NCBI GenBank assembly: GCA_964036275.1
Contig: OZ038439.1
Coordinates: forward strand, 15,484,330-15,548,329
Direction of reading: 5' to 3'
Length of the DNA stretch: 64,000 nucleotides
DNA from: Litoditis marina
Taxonomy: Eukaryota; Nematoda; Chromadorea; Rhabditida; Rhabditidae
The position numbers were made by a program, and so were the translations under genes. Every line of letters starts with the position of its first letter. Positions within the stretch are counted from its first letter, which is position 1. Of the stretch, positions 51,591 through 61,617 are shown piece by piece. The notes under the pieces were generated by a model. The model saw only the letters and a list, made by a program, of their open reading frames with translations. It ran no database searches and was not told where the DNA came from.

Positions 51591-52547
51591 CTATTGGCTT
51601 GACTCACGAACAGAAAAAGGTCGACGGAACTTTGGATCGGTCTCCACAAGTTCGAGATCACGGACAAAGTAGGCATTCCAACCAGCGGCACAGTTCTTCA
51701 CGTAGGCTTCCTTGCGTAGTAGATAGAGTAGTTGAAGTTCCGGTGGACTCATATCCCTTCGTACAGTTGGGAAACGGCCACCCTGGAATTCTGCATTGTA
51801 GCGTTTGAGACAAACACGGAACGAACGGATAAACGCATTTCTGTCATCAACAGAACCAAATTTGACTTTGACCGGACGGCTTTTGGTAGGACTTCTGGTT
51901 GGATGTCTCCACACCTCAACCGGTGGGTTGATTTCTGCAACAGTGCAAATATCCCTCATCAATGTAGAATCTGAATCAAACGATTGTTTAATACGTTTGA
52001 CAGCTCCATCCGGCTCTGACAAATTCTCAACAACGGCATGGTACGATTTCTCTGGCATAAGGGCAGAGGCTCTGGCAGTTTCGATTTGGTAGATGAGGGC
52101 AGGAATTTCGGGACGAGATTTAGCCAAATCAGCAGTATGAGTATTTTGATGAGAAAGACCAATGGGCGGGGACCCCCACGGGTGAAAAGGTTGAGAATGA
52201 CAATTACACCCGCAAGAAGACATCACCTGGGAATGAGACCCAGCCTCGCGGTTTTCCATGAACTGAACTTTCTGCGAGCTGGACCACGTGGCGACGATCT
52301 TCTCCAACATATCCATAAGTTTATTGTACTTTTCGTTCATGTCATGAAGCTGATCACGAAAAGACATTTCATCGTCCGACGTTTGATGAACTTTAGTGAG
52401 TGAATTGCTAGGTTTATGTCTTTTTCCCATCACTGCAATTGACCTAGGCCGCACCCGAGAGAAACAAGGGGTCGACTCTAATCTCGCAATTTCATTTGTT
52501 TGAGTAATTAATTTCACGGGCTCCGTGGCGAGACCCTCAAAGCTCAT
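51591..52547 (-). CDS. LINE 1 ORF1: RNA-binding chaperone-type protein
   Basis: 318 residues from an ATG preceded directly by an in-frame TGA. A helical stretch (about 68-90, EKYNKLMDMLEKI) may form a coiled coil. A short Cys cluster follows (SSCGCNCH). The C-terminal half carries RPVKVKFGSVDDRNAFIRS and RRDMSPPELQLLYLLRKEA, the RRM-like and trailing helix pattern of CR1-type ORF1 proteins that coat element RNA. It ends SSQ-UAG in frame with ORF2. Confidence 0.85.
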   Translation of the reverse strand: MSFEGLATEPVKLITQTNEIARLESTPCFSRVRPRSIAVMGKRHKPSNSLTKVHQTSDDEMSFRDQLHDMNEKYNKLMDMLEKIVATWSSSQKVQFMENREAGSHSQVMSSCGCNCHSQPFHPWGSPPIGLSHQNTHTADLAKSRPEIPALIYQIETARASALMPEKSYHAVVENLSEPDGAVKRIKQSFDSDSTLMRDICTVAEINPPVEVWRHPTRSPTKSRPVKVKFGSVDDRNAFIRSFRVCLKRYNAEFQGGRFPTVRRDMSPPELQLLYLLRKEAYVKNCAAGWNAYFVRDLELVETDPKFRRPFSVRESSQ

Positions 52548-53384
52548 TCAACCTATTTCGCATTACTATGAAAAAACGAGTGTCAAGAAAGTAAAGATTA
52601 ATTTTAGAGATCACATAAACAAAAAATATAAAACAGGTCCAATAAACGGATATTGAGAGGAATGTGGCGAAACTCTAGCTGGATTTCCTGTATGTATCCA
52701 GATGTTTCATCATCGGTATTGAGTAATCGGGGGCAGCGCGGAGCGCTGCGCAGATTAGTTTTTGTTCAGAGGTCTGCAGACATTACAAAACAGTTTATTA
52801 CAATTTTATTCAAAGTACGTCGACCATTTCCCTAGATATTTGCATGAATTACTGACGGGCAACACGTCTACAAGACATTAAGTTCATTAGTATAAAAAAC
52901 GAGTGTAAAGAAAGTAAAGATTAGTTTTGGATAAACATGTACAAGAAATATAAAAGAAGTCCAATAAAAATATTTTGAGGAAAATGCTAATCTCGCTTCT
53001 CTTGAAAACAACGGAGTATAAGCTAGATTATTGTGAGTCGCAGTCAGAAGTTTTCTTCCGGTAGCAAAAACTCGGTATCCTTTTTTTGAATTTTTAAACC
53101 GAGCGAGATTAGACTTTTCCTCAAAATATTTTTATTGGACTTCTTTTATAATTCTTGTACATGTTTATCCAAAACTAATCTTTACTTTCTTTACACTCGT
53201 TTTTTATACTAATTGAACTCTTTTTCTATGGTTACGAAGTAACGGTCATTTTTGATAAAAATAATATTTTTGAACAATAAGCTAAACAAGGAATGTTATG
53301 TTTCTCTATTGGAGTTTTAAACCGTGCCGTAGTTCAGAACGTTTGGTGTAGTTGTAACCTCGTTCAAGTAAGAGCAAATGTTGT

Positions 53385-53453
53385 GCTCCAGGCAGGAGCC
53401 GAACCTTCGTTCGCCGTACGTGAATAGAGCTTTTATCCAATCCGCTATTCAGA
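53385..53453 (-). pseudogene. tRNA-like sequence
   Basis: Minus-strand ATAGCGGATTGGATAAAAGC (A-box) and AGGTTCGGCTCCTG (B-box). The ends pair poorly. Confidence 0.45.
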
Positions 53454-53854
53454 CATGTGGATAGGAATGAAAACCAAGCTGTACCCGCCTGTCATGGGCT
53501 CTCCATTGGAAAAAGTCTTCCTACTACACCTTAAACTCTTATTTCATTTTTATTTTCACAAAACCGGTCTATCCATAATTTTTGCGAGACCATTTTCGGC
53601 TCTCTCACACGTATTATTCAAATTTCAGACATACCTGGAAAATACGTATATCTCAACTTTTTTAGAGCTTTTCAATAATGTAAAAATTTTGGGAATAAGT
53701 TAATTTTGTGCGAAACTATGCCGAGATTTGAGGAGGCGGACACTTTTGTCGCCGGCGCCGCCGCCGCCGCCGCCGCCCCGCACGGAAGCCATTTTTGCGA
53801 GACGTTGGGCCCTCTAACTCCTCTCAATTAATTACTACTTGGAAAGGGAACTTG

Positions 53855-54055
53855 GTATAGTCGTCGCTTACAGAAAGGCGGGGGTGTAATGTATATCTCA
53901 CTTTGCGCTGTGTAAGAACACATTCACTCGATTCGTCCGCGCTGCTCGTATAAGCCCAGTTGGTGTAGTGGTTAGCGTTCGCGCCTCGCAAACTTTTGAG
54001 CCCGGTTCGAGTCTCACATGCGGCGGCTCTTTTATAAATTTGGCACGCACTATAT
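53855..54055 (+). mobile_element. Composite repeat with tRNA-like module, second copy
   Basis: Head GGTATAGTCGTCGC ... GCGCTGTGTAAGAACACATT, then the tRNA-like unit at 53952-54027 (A-box TTGGTGTAGTGGTTAGCG, B-box CGGTTCGAGTCTC), then TTTATAAATTTGGCAC. Same order as 38757-38960. Confidence 0.55.
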
Positions 54056-54348
54056 CTTGTAGACGTGTTGCCCTTCAGTGATTCATGCAAAAATCTAAGA
54101 AAATGGTCGACGTACTTTGAAGAAAATTGTAATAATCTGTTTTGTAATGTCTGCAGACCTTTGAACAAAAACTAATCTGCGCAGCGCTCCGCGCTGCGCC
54201 CGATTTTCCAAGAAAAAATTTGTCGAGAGGAGTTAGAGGGCCCAACGTCTCGCAGAAATGGCTTCCGTGCGGGGCGGCGGCGGCGGCGGCGGCGACAAAA
54301 GTGTCCGTCCTCCTCAAATCTGGGCATAGTTTTGCTCAAAATTAACTT

Positions 54349-56700
54349 GATTGATTGATTTATTACGTATATAAATACGTGAAAAAATGAGATGAGAAGT
54401 GGGAAAAAGTGGTGGAAACAGAAATAAAACATAGAACAAAGTGATAAAGTGGAATGAGAACAGTACTACAACAACACAGTAACGATATATATGTCGAAAT
54501 GATGATGGTTTACACAACAATAAAAACGGAAACTGAGCAAGAAGTTAACTAACACAAGCCACTGACCTACAAAAACTCAAATGGGCTCCAACAGAAACGT
54601 TCAATTCATTAATTAGTTAAGGGTTTCAAACAAATATTTTTTTTTCATACATTTGACTGAAACAGGTACAGATTTATTTTTCGTGATTTTCAAGTATTTA
54701 GAACCAGCTCTGACAGTGAAAAATTGTGCTCTAGTCTTGAATTTGGGAGCGGTGAAACGTAATTTCAACCTTGTACCCCTGGTTCGCGAGTTTTCAAAGG
54801 TATAAAACTTTGCAGTCTCAACGCCAGAGTTTCCATGTACAATCTTGTGAACCATGATCGAATCAAAGACGTTACGTCTTTTCTCTAAAGACTGAAGACC
54901 TAATTTCTTATTTCTGAACTCAGCTGACGGTATTTTACAATACGTATAACCTCCTAGTCGCATGAATAACTTCCTAGTGAAGTCATTCTGCACTGATTCG
55001 ATTGCTTTTACACACATTCTCTCAGAGTTGAACACAGTGCAGCCACTCTCAACAATAGAACGAATGTATGTTTTGTAAACCTTAATCCACGTGAACTTAT
55101 TCTTCAGTTTCAAAGTTTTGAACATATTGTATGTCCTTCTTTTAGCTGCAGCGACTATACGTTTGCAATGATCGGCAAATGTCAAACTACTTCTGACTGT
55201 GAAACCTAAATCGCGCACAGTGTCACAACCGCCCATGACAGTTCCATTGACTGTATACACATTCCTGGGGTTTTTATTTCCAATATGTAGTACCTTTGTT
55301 TTTTTCTACGGACAAAGGTAACTCCCACTGAACCGACCAAGAGTACATACTGTCAATCGATTCTTGCAAATGCACTTTACTATCATCCACACAGAAATCC
55401 TGGTAAATCTTTGTATCATCTGCAAAAACTTTGCAGCTCACTAAACCTGGTTTGACAAGTATACTAGGTACTTCGCACGTATAAACACTAAAGAGGAGTG
55501 GAGAAATGGCTCCACCTTGAGGTACTCCACTAGTAATCTTGAAAACATCAGAAAGACTATCTTTTACTTTGACTTGAAAAGTTCTTTGTAATAAAAACTT
55601 TTCTAGCCAATTGACTGTTTGGTTGTGGAAACCAAGTGCTCTCAACTTATACAATAACTTGGGATGTGAAACTCGATCAAAAGCTTTCGAGAAGTCGAAA
55701 TATACCACATCAGTGAATCTATCCTTATCAGTAGTGTTTGTCCACTCATTAACACACTCTAGCATCTGAGTTTCAACAGATTTTCCTTTTCTGAAACCAT
55801 GTTGATGCTCGGAAATAATTTTATTTCGATCTAGATGGCCAGTCATATGCTTTTTTAGAATTTTCTCAAACAAACGAGCAAAAATGGAGGTAATACTGAT
55901 TGGCATGTGATTGTTCGGATCTGTAAACGGTGCTTTCTTTGGTATAGGGGTAACCAAGGAATGTTTCCAACGTTTTGGTACCTCACAACGTATCATACTC
56001 AGGGTGAAAAGGATTTCCAAAGGCTCACTAATTTGGCCAACTACTTCTTTAATAAACTTGAACGGAATTCCGTCAGGAGTGACTGAAAAAGATTGAGGCC
56101 ACGAATTGAGAGCATTTTCAATAGAAACTCTGTCAAAGAGAACGTGACTATCACAATGTTTAGTTGCACAATTGAAGGGTGGGAGTTTACCATTGTCAGT
56201 CGAATAAACTTTCGAAAATACCTCGGCAAGCAAGTCGGACTTTTCTTTGTCCGATGTGCAAAGTCTATGATCAGAGCTTATCAAACTAGACAAACTATTT
56301 GATTTACCAGTTTTCTGATCAACCAATCGATATACAGCATTTTTACCACCTTTATTGATAAGTTTGTTCTCAACAGATCTGTTATACTTATTCAACTCTT
56401 TGAGAAACTTTCTATTGGATTCTGAATATGCATCCCAGGTTTGGTTTGAGCTGAAAGTTTGCGCGCGCTCCCAAAGCAAGTCCCTGTACTCTTTCAACTT
56501 CAATATATGACAAGGAAGATTAAGTTTACTTGAAACAACAAGTTTCATCGGCACAAACCTCTCGATCGAGTCATTCATTATGTGAATGAACATTTCATAC
56601 ATTTCGTCAACTGTTTTAACCGATGAAAAGGACCCAATCCAGTTAACTCCATAAAGATATGCTCGGATACTATCAAAGTCAGCATCTTTAAATGATCTTC
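54349..56700 (-). mobile_element. LINE 2: 5'-truncated non-LTR retrotransposon
   Basis: Runs from the LTR insertion at 56700 down to an (AATC)n tail at about 54349-54360 on the minus strand. The endonuclease region is missing from the window because the LTR element sits at the break and the far side has been replaced by satellite. Confidence 0.85.
54613..56699 (-). pseudogene. LINE 2 reverse transcriptase, frameshifted
   Basis: First frame 56699-55274 holds RT motifs: YFDFSKAFD, SGVPQGGAISPLLF and FADDTKIY. It then stops just after a run of seven A on the minus strand at about 55306-55312. The C-terminal frame 55260-54613 resumes as the expected continuation, so one extra A in the homopolymer accounts for the break. 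The usual NYRPIS motif reads NNHMPIS, a further decay sign. The first few residues of the longest frame (before RRSFKDADFD) come from the LTR, not from the LINE. Confidence 0.85.
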
Positions 56701-57046
56701 TGTTGTGTCTGTCAGTACACACAACTTGTATTTATTCCAGGTTACTCTGTGTGTTGAACACTTGCTATATATTACAGTTTATTCCAGATAATAGGTACAA
56801 TAATAGCAGAGAATATAGAGGTCACGTTCCCGTAGGATCAGTCTCATAACAATGAGCTCTAGCAGCCTTATATAGACAATGTGGGCGTGGTCAGAGCATT
56901 CTAGAAGCTCACGGCTAGATAGCATAGGGAGCATAGAGACGCTAGACAATGAGAGGGACATCAGCAACAGGGACGCCTTGCTGATTCCATGAGAAGAAAT
57001 ATAGATAGATAGTAACGTTATAATCAAATAATAACGATATACAACA
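56701..57046 (-). repeat. 3' LTR of the Gypsy element
   Basis: 346 bp, TGTTGTGTCTG ... TATACAACA on the plus strand. A CTATATAAGG promoter motif lies at about 56867-56877 (minus strand). Confidence 0.9.
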
Positions 57047-57060
57047 CCTCCCCTTTTAAG
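57047..57060 (-). other. Polypurine tract
   Basis: CTTAAAAGGGGAGG on the minus strand, touching the 3' LTR; it primes plus-strand DNA synthesis in this class. Confidence 0.8.
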
Positions 57061-57119
57061 TGAATAATCGGGGGTGAGGATAGACAGTTACGATAATCGT
57101 CGACTAAGATAGATATAAA

Positions 57120-57359
57120 TCAACATGATGGATCAAACGGTACCACTGGCTTCGGTTCGCGGCTGCTCCTTCTGAGTGGTGGTACGGCAGCTGGTTGATT
57201 GACTGGCTGTGGAACGGCTTGAACATTCTGAGGTTGTGGCTGGCGGACAGGGCTCATCTGGACTGGAGGATCGGCTGCTGGACCATCTTGGGCATCCCGA
57301 TTGCTGTCACGATTGCAGTAGGTTGCAAGTTGAATGTAGACAACATGACGTCGAGCCAT
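57120..57359 (-). CDS. Alternative-frame C-terminus of the Gypsy Pol
   Basis: An 79-codon frame overlapping the last 35 codons of the main frame and running 134 bp past its stop. It is Pro/Gln-rich and ends RRSSREPKPVVPFDPS, typical of Gypsy integrase tails (Arg-Arg-Ser-x-Arg). It is probably the original tail, lost from the main frame by a small indel or reached by frameshifting near 57300-57360. Confidence 0.5.
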   Translation of the reverse strand: MARRHVVYIQLATYCNRDSNRDAQDGPAADPPVQMSPVRQPQPQNVQAVPQPVNQPAAVPPLRRSSREPKPVVPFDPSC

Positions 57360-60300
57360 GCGTCACCTTCATCACTTTCACTTCCAAATGCTGGTACTTG
57401 CATATTTCGAATTTGATTAGCGTGTCGCCTCACTCGCTTTCCTTCCAATTCCAATTCATAATTGACGTTTCCAATTTTTCGCACAACTTTTGCTCGCTTC
57501 CAATTCCATTTCAGACCATGATAATTCTTGATCATCACGTAATTTCCAACTTGGAAATTTCTCTCTTGCGTACCATGTTTCAGGTTGAATTGCTTTTCCG
57601 TCTTCGATTGTAACTCGCTTTGAACACGTTCAGTGTTCTCCATAGGTTGCAGTAGATTCAAGGTTGTTCGCAGCTTCCGTCCGAGAAACACCTCGGCTGG
57701 TGTTTCACCGTCCAATAGCTCACTCGGTGTTGAACGGTAAGCCAACAAAAGAATTCTCAAAGCTTCTTCCGTTGTCTTTCCCTCCCCTTTTTGCTTTCGC
57801 AGTCCTCTCTTGAGGATGTCCACAAATCGCTCAGCCTGTCCATTAGACTGGGGATGATAGGGAGAGGTTCGCATGTGTTTGATTCCGTTCTGCTCACACA
57901 TGTCCTTGAATTCTTGTGATGTGAATTGCGTACCATTGTCACTTACTATTGTTTCAGGCATTCCATATCGCACGAATATGTTCAGCATTGCTTTCACTGT
58001 GTTCCTTGCAGTGATGTGTTGCATGGCAATCATTTCTGGCCATTTGCTCTTCGCATCCACAATCACCAAGTAGAACATGCCGTCAGTTGGACCAGCGAAG
58101 TCGATGTGAATTCGCTGCCACACTCGCTCAGGAGTGGTCCACGTTTTCAATGGTACCTTCGTAGGTGTTTTCACTTCATTCTGACATGCACTGCACTCTT
58201 TCACTATTCTTTCGCAATCACTGTCCAATCCTGGCCAAAACACCAAGCTTCTTGCTAGACGTTTCATTCTCACAATTCCAGGATGACCAATGTGAATTTC
58301 TTTCAGGACCTTGCTTCGTAGATCACTTGGAATCACAACGCGTCCTTCAAAGAGTATGCAGTCATTCAGTTCACACAGCAGTGTTCGAATGTTGAAATAT
58401 TGCTTGCACTTGCTTTCAACCTTTCGCGGCCATGACGTTTTCACGTACTTCAGAACCTTCTTCAGCACGGGGTCACGTAATGTACTGTTTCGCACATTTT
58501 CAGCAGTAGTGGGTAGCTTTCGCATGTTTTCCTCAAAAACAGCTTGCACGTCGCATTCAATGTTCGCTACCACCACATCTTCCTCAGTCATAGGAAAACG
58601 TTGTATCATTCTGGATAGGCCATCAGCTTGTCCAAATTTCGTTGTATTCACGTACTCGATATCGAAATCGTATCCCAGTAGCATAGTTGCCCATCGCATC
58701 AGTCTGTTCGCAGAGTGTACTGGTACACCTTTCTTGCTTCCAAAGATTGCAAGCAACGGTTTGTGATCTGTCAGCAATAGAAATTTTCTTCCGAAAAGAT
58801 ACTTGTGAAATCGCTTGATCGCAAACACCAGACCTAGTGCTTCCTTTTCAATCTGAGAATACTTTGCTTCGCTAGATGTCAGAGAACGTGCCGCATGACT
58901 GATAGGTTTCTCAGTTCCATCCGAAAATCTGTGAGAAATCACACATCCTATTCCATAGTCACATGCGTCGGCTGCCACCACGATTTGTTGTTGCGGGTCG
59001 TAGTGGGTCAAATTCATTTCAGAACTCAACGCTCCTTTGAGGTTTTCAAATGCCTCTTGCTGATCACTTTTCCAGATCCATTTCGCATCACTTTTCAGCA
59101 ATTGGTCCAAGGGACCTCGCAATTTCTTCATACTAGGCACAAAACTGCTGTAGTATGTCACCATTCCAAGAAATGCTCGCAATTTCGATTCATCTTTCGG
59201 TGCTTCCATGTTCTTAATTGCTTGAATCTTTCCAGGATTAGGTCTTCTTCCATTTCTGTCCACAATGAATCCAAGAAATGGTATTTCAGGTTTCATGAAT
59301 GAACACTTTTCCAGTCTCACTCGGAATCCGTATTCCGATATTCTGTCAAATAAAGCCATTAGATTAGCCTTGTGTTCATCCATAGTTGTTCCAACCACAA
59401 TCACATCATCCAGGTAAGAAGTCACACCTTGCAGTCCTGAACACAATTTGTTCATCAGTTGCTGAAATATCGCAGGGGCTGTCTTGATACCAAACGGCAA
59501 TCGTTTGTATCGATACAGTCCTCGATGTGTGTTGATGACAATCAACTCCTTCGCATTATCCGTAAGTTCCACTTGCAAATATGCATCCGAAAAGTCAATT
59601 TGTGAAAACCATTTTCCACCATTCAGAGTTGCAAAAATGTCATCCGGAATAGGTAGAGGATATTCATGATTTTCCAGTACCTCATTCAATCCTGTAGAAA
59701 AATCAGCGCACACTCTGATTTTTCCATTTGCCTTCTTCACGCACACAATAGGTGCTGCCCATTTGCTGTGCGTCACTGGTTCAATTACATCCATGTCAAT
59801 TAACCTGTTCAGTTCTTTCTCCACAATCTCAACTGCAGAATGTGTTAACGGTCGCTTCTGACGATACACTGGTTTCGATCCGGGTATCACTTTCATATCA
59901 GCCAATTCTTTTGTGCAGCGGCCAAGGCCTTCCTTAAATACTGTCGCGTACTTTGCCTTCAAATTGTCTACCAGCGTAGAGCAATCTTTTTCCACTGTTG
60001 CAACCGTCATCATGTTCAAATGATATGCCATAGAATCACATTGATTTATCCATTCTAGTCCCATCAGACTAGATCTCGGGGTCACGTAAGCGTATCCCTT
60101 GCCAGTTGATTTTCCAGTCTGAAAATCGCATTCAAGAACTCCTTGAATTTGCATTGTGCCGCCGCTCGCGTCGCGCACCGTCACGTTTGAATTTTCCAAT
60201 TCAGGTTCACCCATTTGCTTCCATGTGTCTACGTTCAACAACGTAATGTCCGATCCAGTGTCCAACTGAAACTGTACTGGGTAACCGTTCACGCTTACGT

Positions 60301-61285
60301 CCAAATATTTTCGCGCTACGTTCACATTCACGCTATCAGTTGCATCCAACTCAGTTTTGCCAATCAGGACCACCTGATTCGTAGTTCGCATTCGTGCTTG
60401 ATATGATTTCACTACTTCGCAAAATTTCTCCTTGTGACCGCTGGTCTTGCACTTCTTGCAATTCCACTTAGACTTGTTACAGTCAGTTGCTCTGTGACCT
60501 CGCGAACCGCAGTTCCAACACTCAGACGCAGTTGTACGATTGTTTTTCACAAACTTGCCTTGCTTATTACGTTGATGTTCAGGTTTTCTTGCTCTCACTT
60601 CATTGACAGATCGCGATGTACCTCCGATGAGCTTGGAATCACGCTTCATGCTTATCCATTTGTCACACTCTTGATACAATTTGTTCAATGAAACCGTATT
60701 TCCGTTCGCAATTTCATGGTCGAGAAATACCAGCAATCTTGTTCGTAGTTCAGCATCCTTACTCGATTTCAAACCATAAATCCAAAGTAAAGCCTTCAAT
60801 TCGTCACTAGTCATGTTGTGTATGTTCGCTCTCTCACATTGTTCATTCACACGTCCTGTATATTGCAAATAATCTTCAGTTTCCAGCTTTTCAGTTGTCA
60901 GACAATGATACCTCGTAGTGAACACAGAAGTCTTCACGTCAAACAAATCCTTCAAGCTTTTCACTGTCTCATCAAAAGTTCTATTCGCTGTCACATCTGG
61001 TAAAATGTGTCTCTTGTACTGTTCAAATACGTTTTCGTCCAGTTTACCCAACAACAATCGTACTCTTGCTTTGTCGTCCAAAGATGCTCCATCCACTGTG
61101 AATACCTCGCTGTACCTGTCAAACCACTTGCTGAAAGTGTGGTTACTCTCTTCATCAAACACAAAAGTCGTCACCCTCGCGTCCAAATCAGCCATGATAC
61201 GAGAAGAATCACGTGTCACACCTTTCAATTCCAACAATTGTTTAATTTGATCTTGCTGTTGCCGGATAATATCCAAAAGATTCAC
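57254..61285 (-). CDS. Gypsy-type Gag-Pol polyprotein
   Basis: One 1343-codon frame. Order: Gag (1-250), zinc knuckle CWNCGSRGHRATDC (about 255-268) and a second CX2CX4HX4C (about 275-288), aspartic protease with LDTGSD (about 340), reverse transcriptase with the catalytic YLDD (about 620), RNase H (about 760-880, AADACDYGIGCV; TDHKPL), integrase zinc finger with HPG...CSACQ (about 1000-1035), and DDE core with HIDFAGP, SDNGTQF and HPQSNGQAER (about 1060-1150). Two Gag knuckles and a fused gag-pol suggest the Mag-like branch, unconfirmed. No env frame is seen. All catalytic residues are present; only the C-terminal tail looks altered. Confidence 0.95.
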   Translation of the reverse strand: MNLLDIIRQQQDQIKQLLELKGVTRDSSRIMADLDARVTTFVFDEESNHTFSKWFDRYSEVFTVDGASLDDKARVRLLLGKLDENVFEQYKRHILPDVTANRTFDETVKSLKDLFDVKTSVFTTRYHCLTTEKLETEDYLQYTGRVNEQCERANIHNMTSDELKALLWIYGLKSSKDAELRTRLLVFLDHEIANGNTVSLNKLYQECDKWISMKRDSKLIGGTSRSVNEVRARKPEHQRNKQGKFVKNNRTTASECWNCGSRGHRATDCNKSKWNCKKCKTSGHKEKFCEVVKSYQARMRTTNQVVLIGKTELDATDSVNVNVARKYLDVSVNGYPVQFQLDTGSDITLLNVDTWKQMGEPELENSNVTVRDASGGTMQIQGVLECDFQTGKSTGKGYAYVTPRSSLMGLEWINQCDSMAYHLNMMTVATVEKDCSTLVDNLKAKYATVFKEGLGRCTKELADMKVIPGSKPVYRQKRPLTHSAVEIVEKELNRLIDMDVIEPVTHSKWAAPIVCVKKANGKIRVCADFSTGLNEVLENHEYPLPIPDDIFATLNGGKWFSQIDFSDAYLQVELTDNAKELIVINTHRGLYRYKRLPFGIKTAPAIFQQLMNKLCSGLQGVTSYLDDVIVVGTTMDEHKANLMALFDRISEYGFRVRLEKCSFMKPEIPFLGFIVDRNGRRPNPGKIQAIKNMEAPKDESKLRAFLGMVTYYSSFVPSMKKLRGPLDQLLKSDAKWIWKSDQQEAFENLKGALSSEMNLTHYDPQQQIVVAADACDYGIGCVISHRFSDGTEKPISHAARSLTSSEAKYSQIEKEALGLVFAIKRFHKYLFGRKFLLLTDHKPLLAIFGSKKGVPVHSANRLMRWATMLLGYDFDIEYVNTTKFGQADGLSRMIQRFPMTEEDVVVANIECDVQAVFEENMRKLPTTAENVRNSTLRDPVLKKVLKYVKTSWPRKVESKCKQYFNIRTLLCELNDCILFEGRVVIPSDLRSKVLKEIHIGHPGIVRMKRLARSLVFWPGLDSDCERIVKECSACQNEVKTPTKVPLKTWTTPERVWQRIHIDFAGPTDGMFYLVIVDAKSKWPEMIAMQHITARNTVKAMLNIFVRYGMPETIVSDNGTQFTSQEFKDMCEQNGIKHMRTSPYHPQSNGQAERFVDILKRGLRKQKGEGKTTEEALRILLLAYRSTPSELLDGETPAEVFLGRKLRTTLNLLQPMENTERVQSELQSKTEKQFNLKHGTQERNFQVGNYVMIKNYHGLKWNWKRAKVVRKIGNVNYELELEGKRVRRHANQIRNMQVPAFGSESDEGDAWLDVMLSTFNLQPTAIVTAIGMPKMVQQPILQSR

Positions 61286-61374
61286 ATTCCCATCATCATC
61301 ATCCTATTTTTCCATCTGTTTCACCATTTTGAACAATGTTGCAATCAAAGTTCACTGATGACGCGTAAATAATT

Positions 61375-61392
61375 TTGCTATCCTGATCGCCA
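61375..61392 (-). other. Primer-binding site
   Basis: TGGCGATCAGGATAGCAA on the minus strand, three bases inside the 5' LTR. The initial TGG fits pairing with a tRNA CCA end; the tRNA was not identified. Confidence 0.65.
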
Positions 61393-61395
61393 CTT

Positions 61396-61574
61396 TGTTG
61401 TGTCTGTCAGTACACACAACTTGTATTTATTCCAGGTTACTCTGTGTGTTGAACACTTGCTATATATTACAGTTTATTCCAGATAATAGGTACAATAATA
61501 GCAGAGAATATAGAGGTCACGTTCCCGTAGGATCAGTCTCATAACAATGAGCTCTAGCAGCCTTATATAGACAA
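61396..61574 (-). repeat. 5' LTR of the Gypsy element, truncated
   Basis: Matches 56701-56879 without a visible difference, then breaks into the satellite leader. About 167 bp (most of U3) are missing, but the TATA motif at about 61562-61571 is kept. Confidence 0.9.
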
Positions 61575-61617
61575 CAAGGAAGGTCGCCGGCGGCTAAAGC
61601 CGCCTCCGCCTCCCTTG
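61575..61617. repeat. GC-rich hairpin leader of the satellite, copy 1
   Basis: An imperfect 43-bp palindrome from CAAGGAAGG to CCTCCCTTG with a perfect GGCGGCTAAAGCCGCC core stem. It is repeated exactly at 62855. Confidence 0.85.

Larger units (their letters stand above)
48470..52547 (-). mobile_element. LINE 1: CR1/jockey-like non-LTR retrotransposon, near intact
   Basis: ORF1 (52547-51591), one UAG, then ORF2 (51590-48705), a 3' UTR of about 215 bp and a (TTA)n tail at 48470-48487 on the minus strand. An apurinic-type endonuclease plus FADD reverse transcriptase with an RRM-like ORF1 points to the CR1/jockey group. The 5' end is unclear beyond 52547. Confidence 0.9.
52722..54352. repeat. 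Nested inverted repeats (three interleaved pairs)
   Basis: Pair A is 52722-52875 with 54055-54212 (CTGCAGACATTACAAAACAG and complement; GCGCAGCGCTCCGCGCTGC end). Pair B is 53710-53825 with 54225-54340 (GCGGCGG repeats, GAGACGTTGGGCC). Pair C is 52885-52995 with 53100-53215 (AATAAAAATATTTTGAGGAA and complement); 52565-52665 is a further diverged C copy. The order A C C' B A' B' shows several insertions inside one another. No coding. Confidence 0.75.
56701..61574 (-). mobile_element. Gypsy-type LTR retrotransposon, 5' LTR truncated
   Basis: LTRs at 56701-57046 (complete, TG...CA) and 61396-61574 (partial) flank a gag-pol frame; primer-binding site and polypurine tract are in place. The shared 179 bp of the LTRs are identical by eye, so insertion into LINE 2 was recent. 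The target duplication cannot be checked because the right end is lost. Confidence 0.92.

Noticed and set aside
57873..61372. Many plus-strand frames across the Gypsy element
   Set aside because: Shadows of the 1343-codon minus-strand Gag-Pol.
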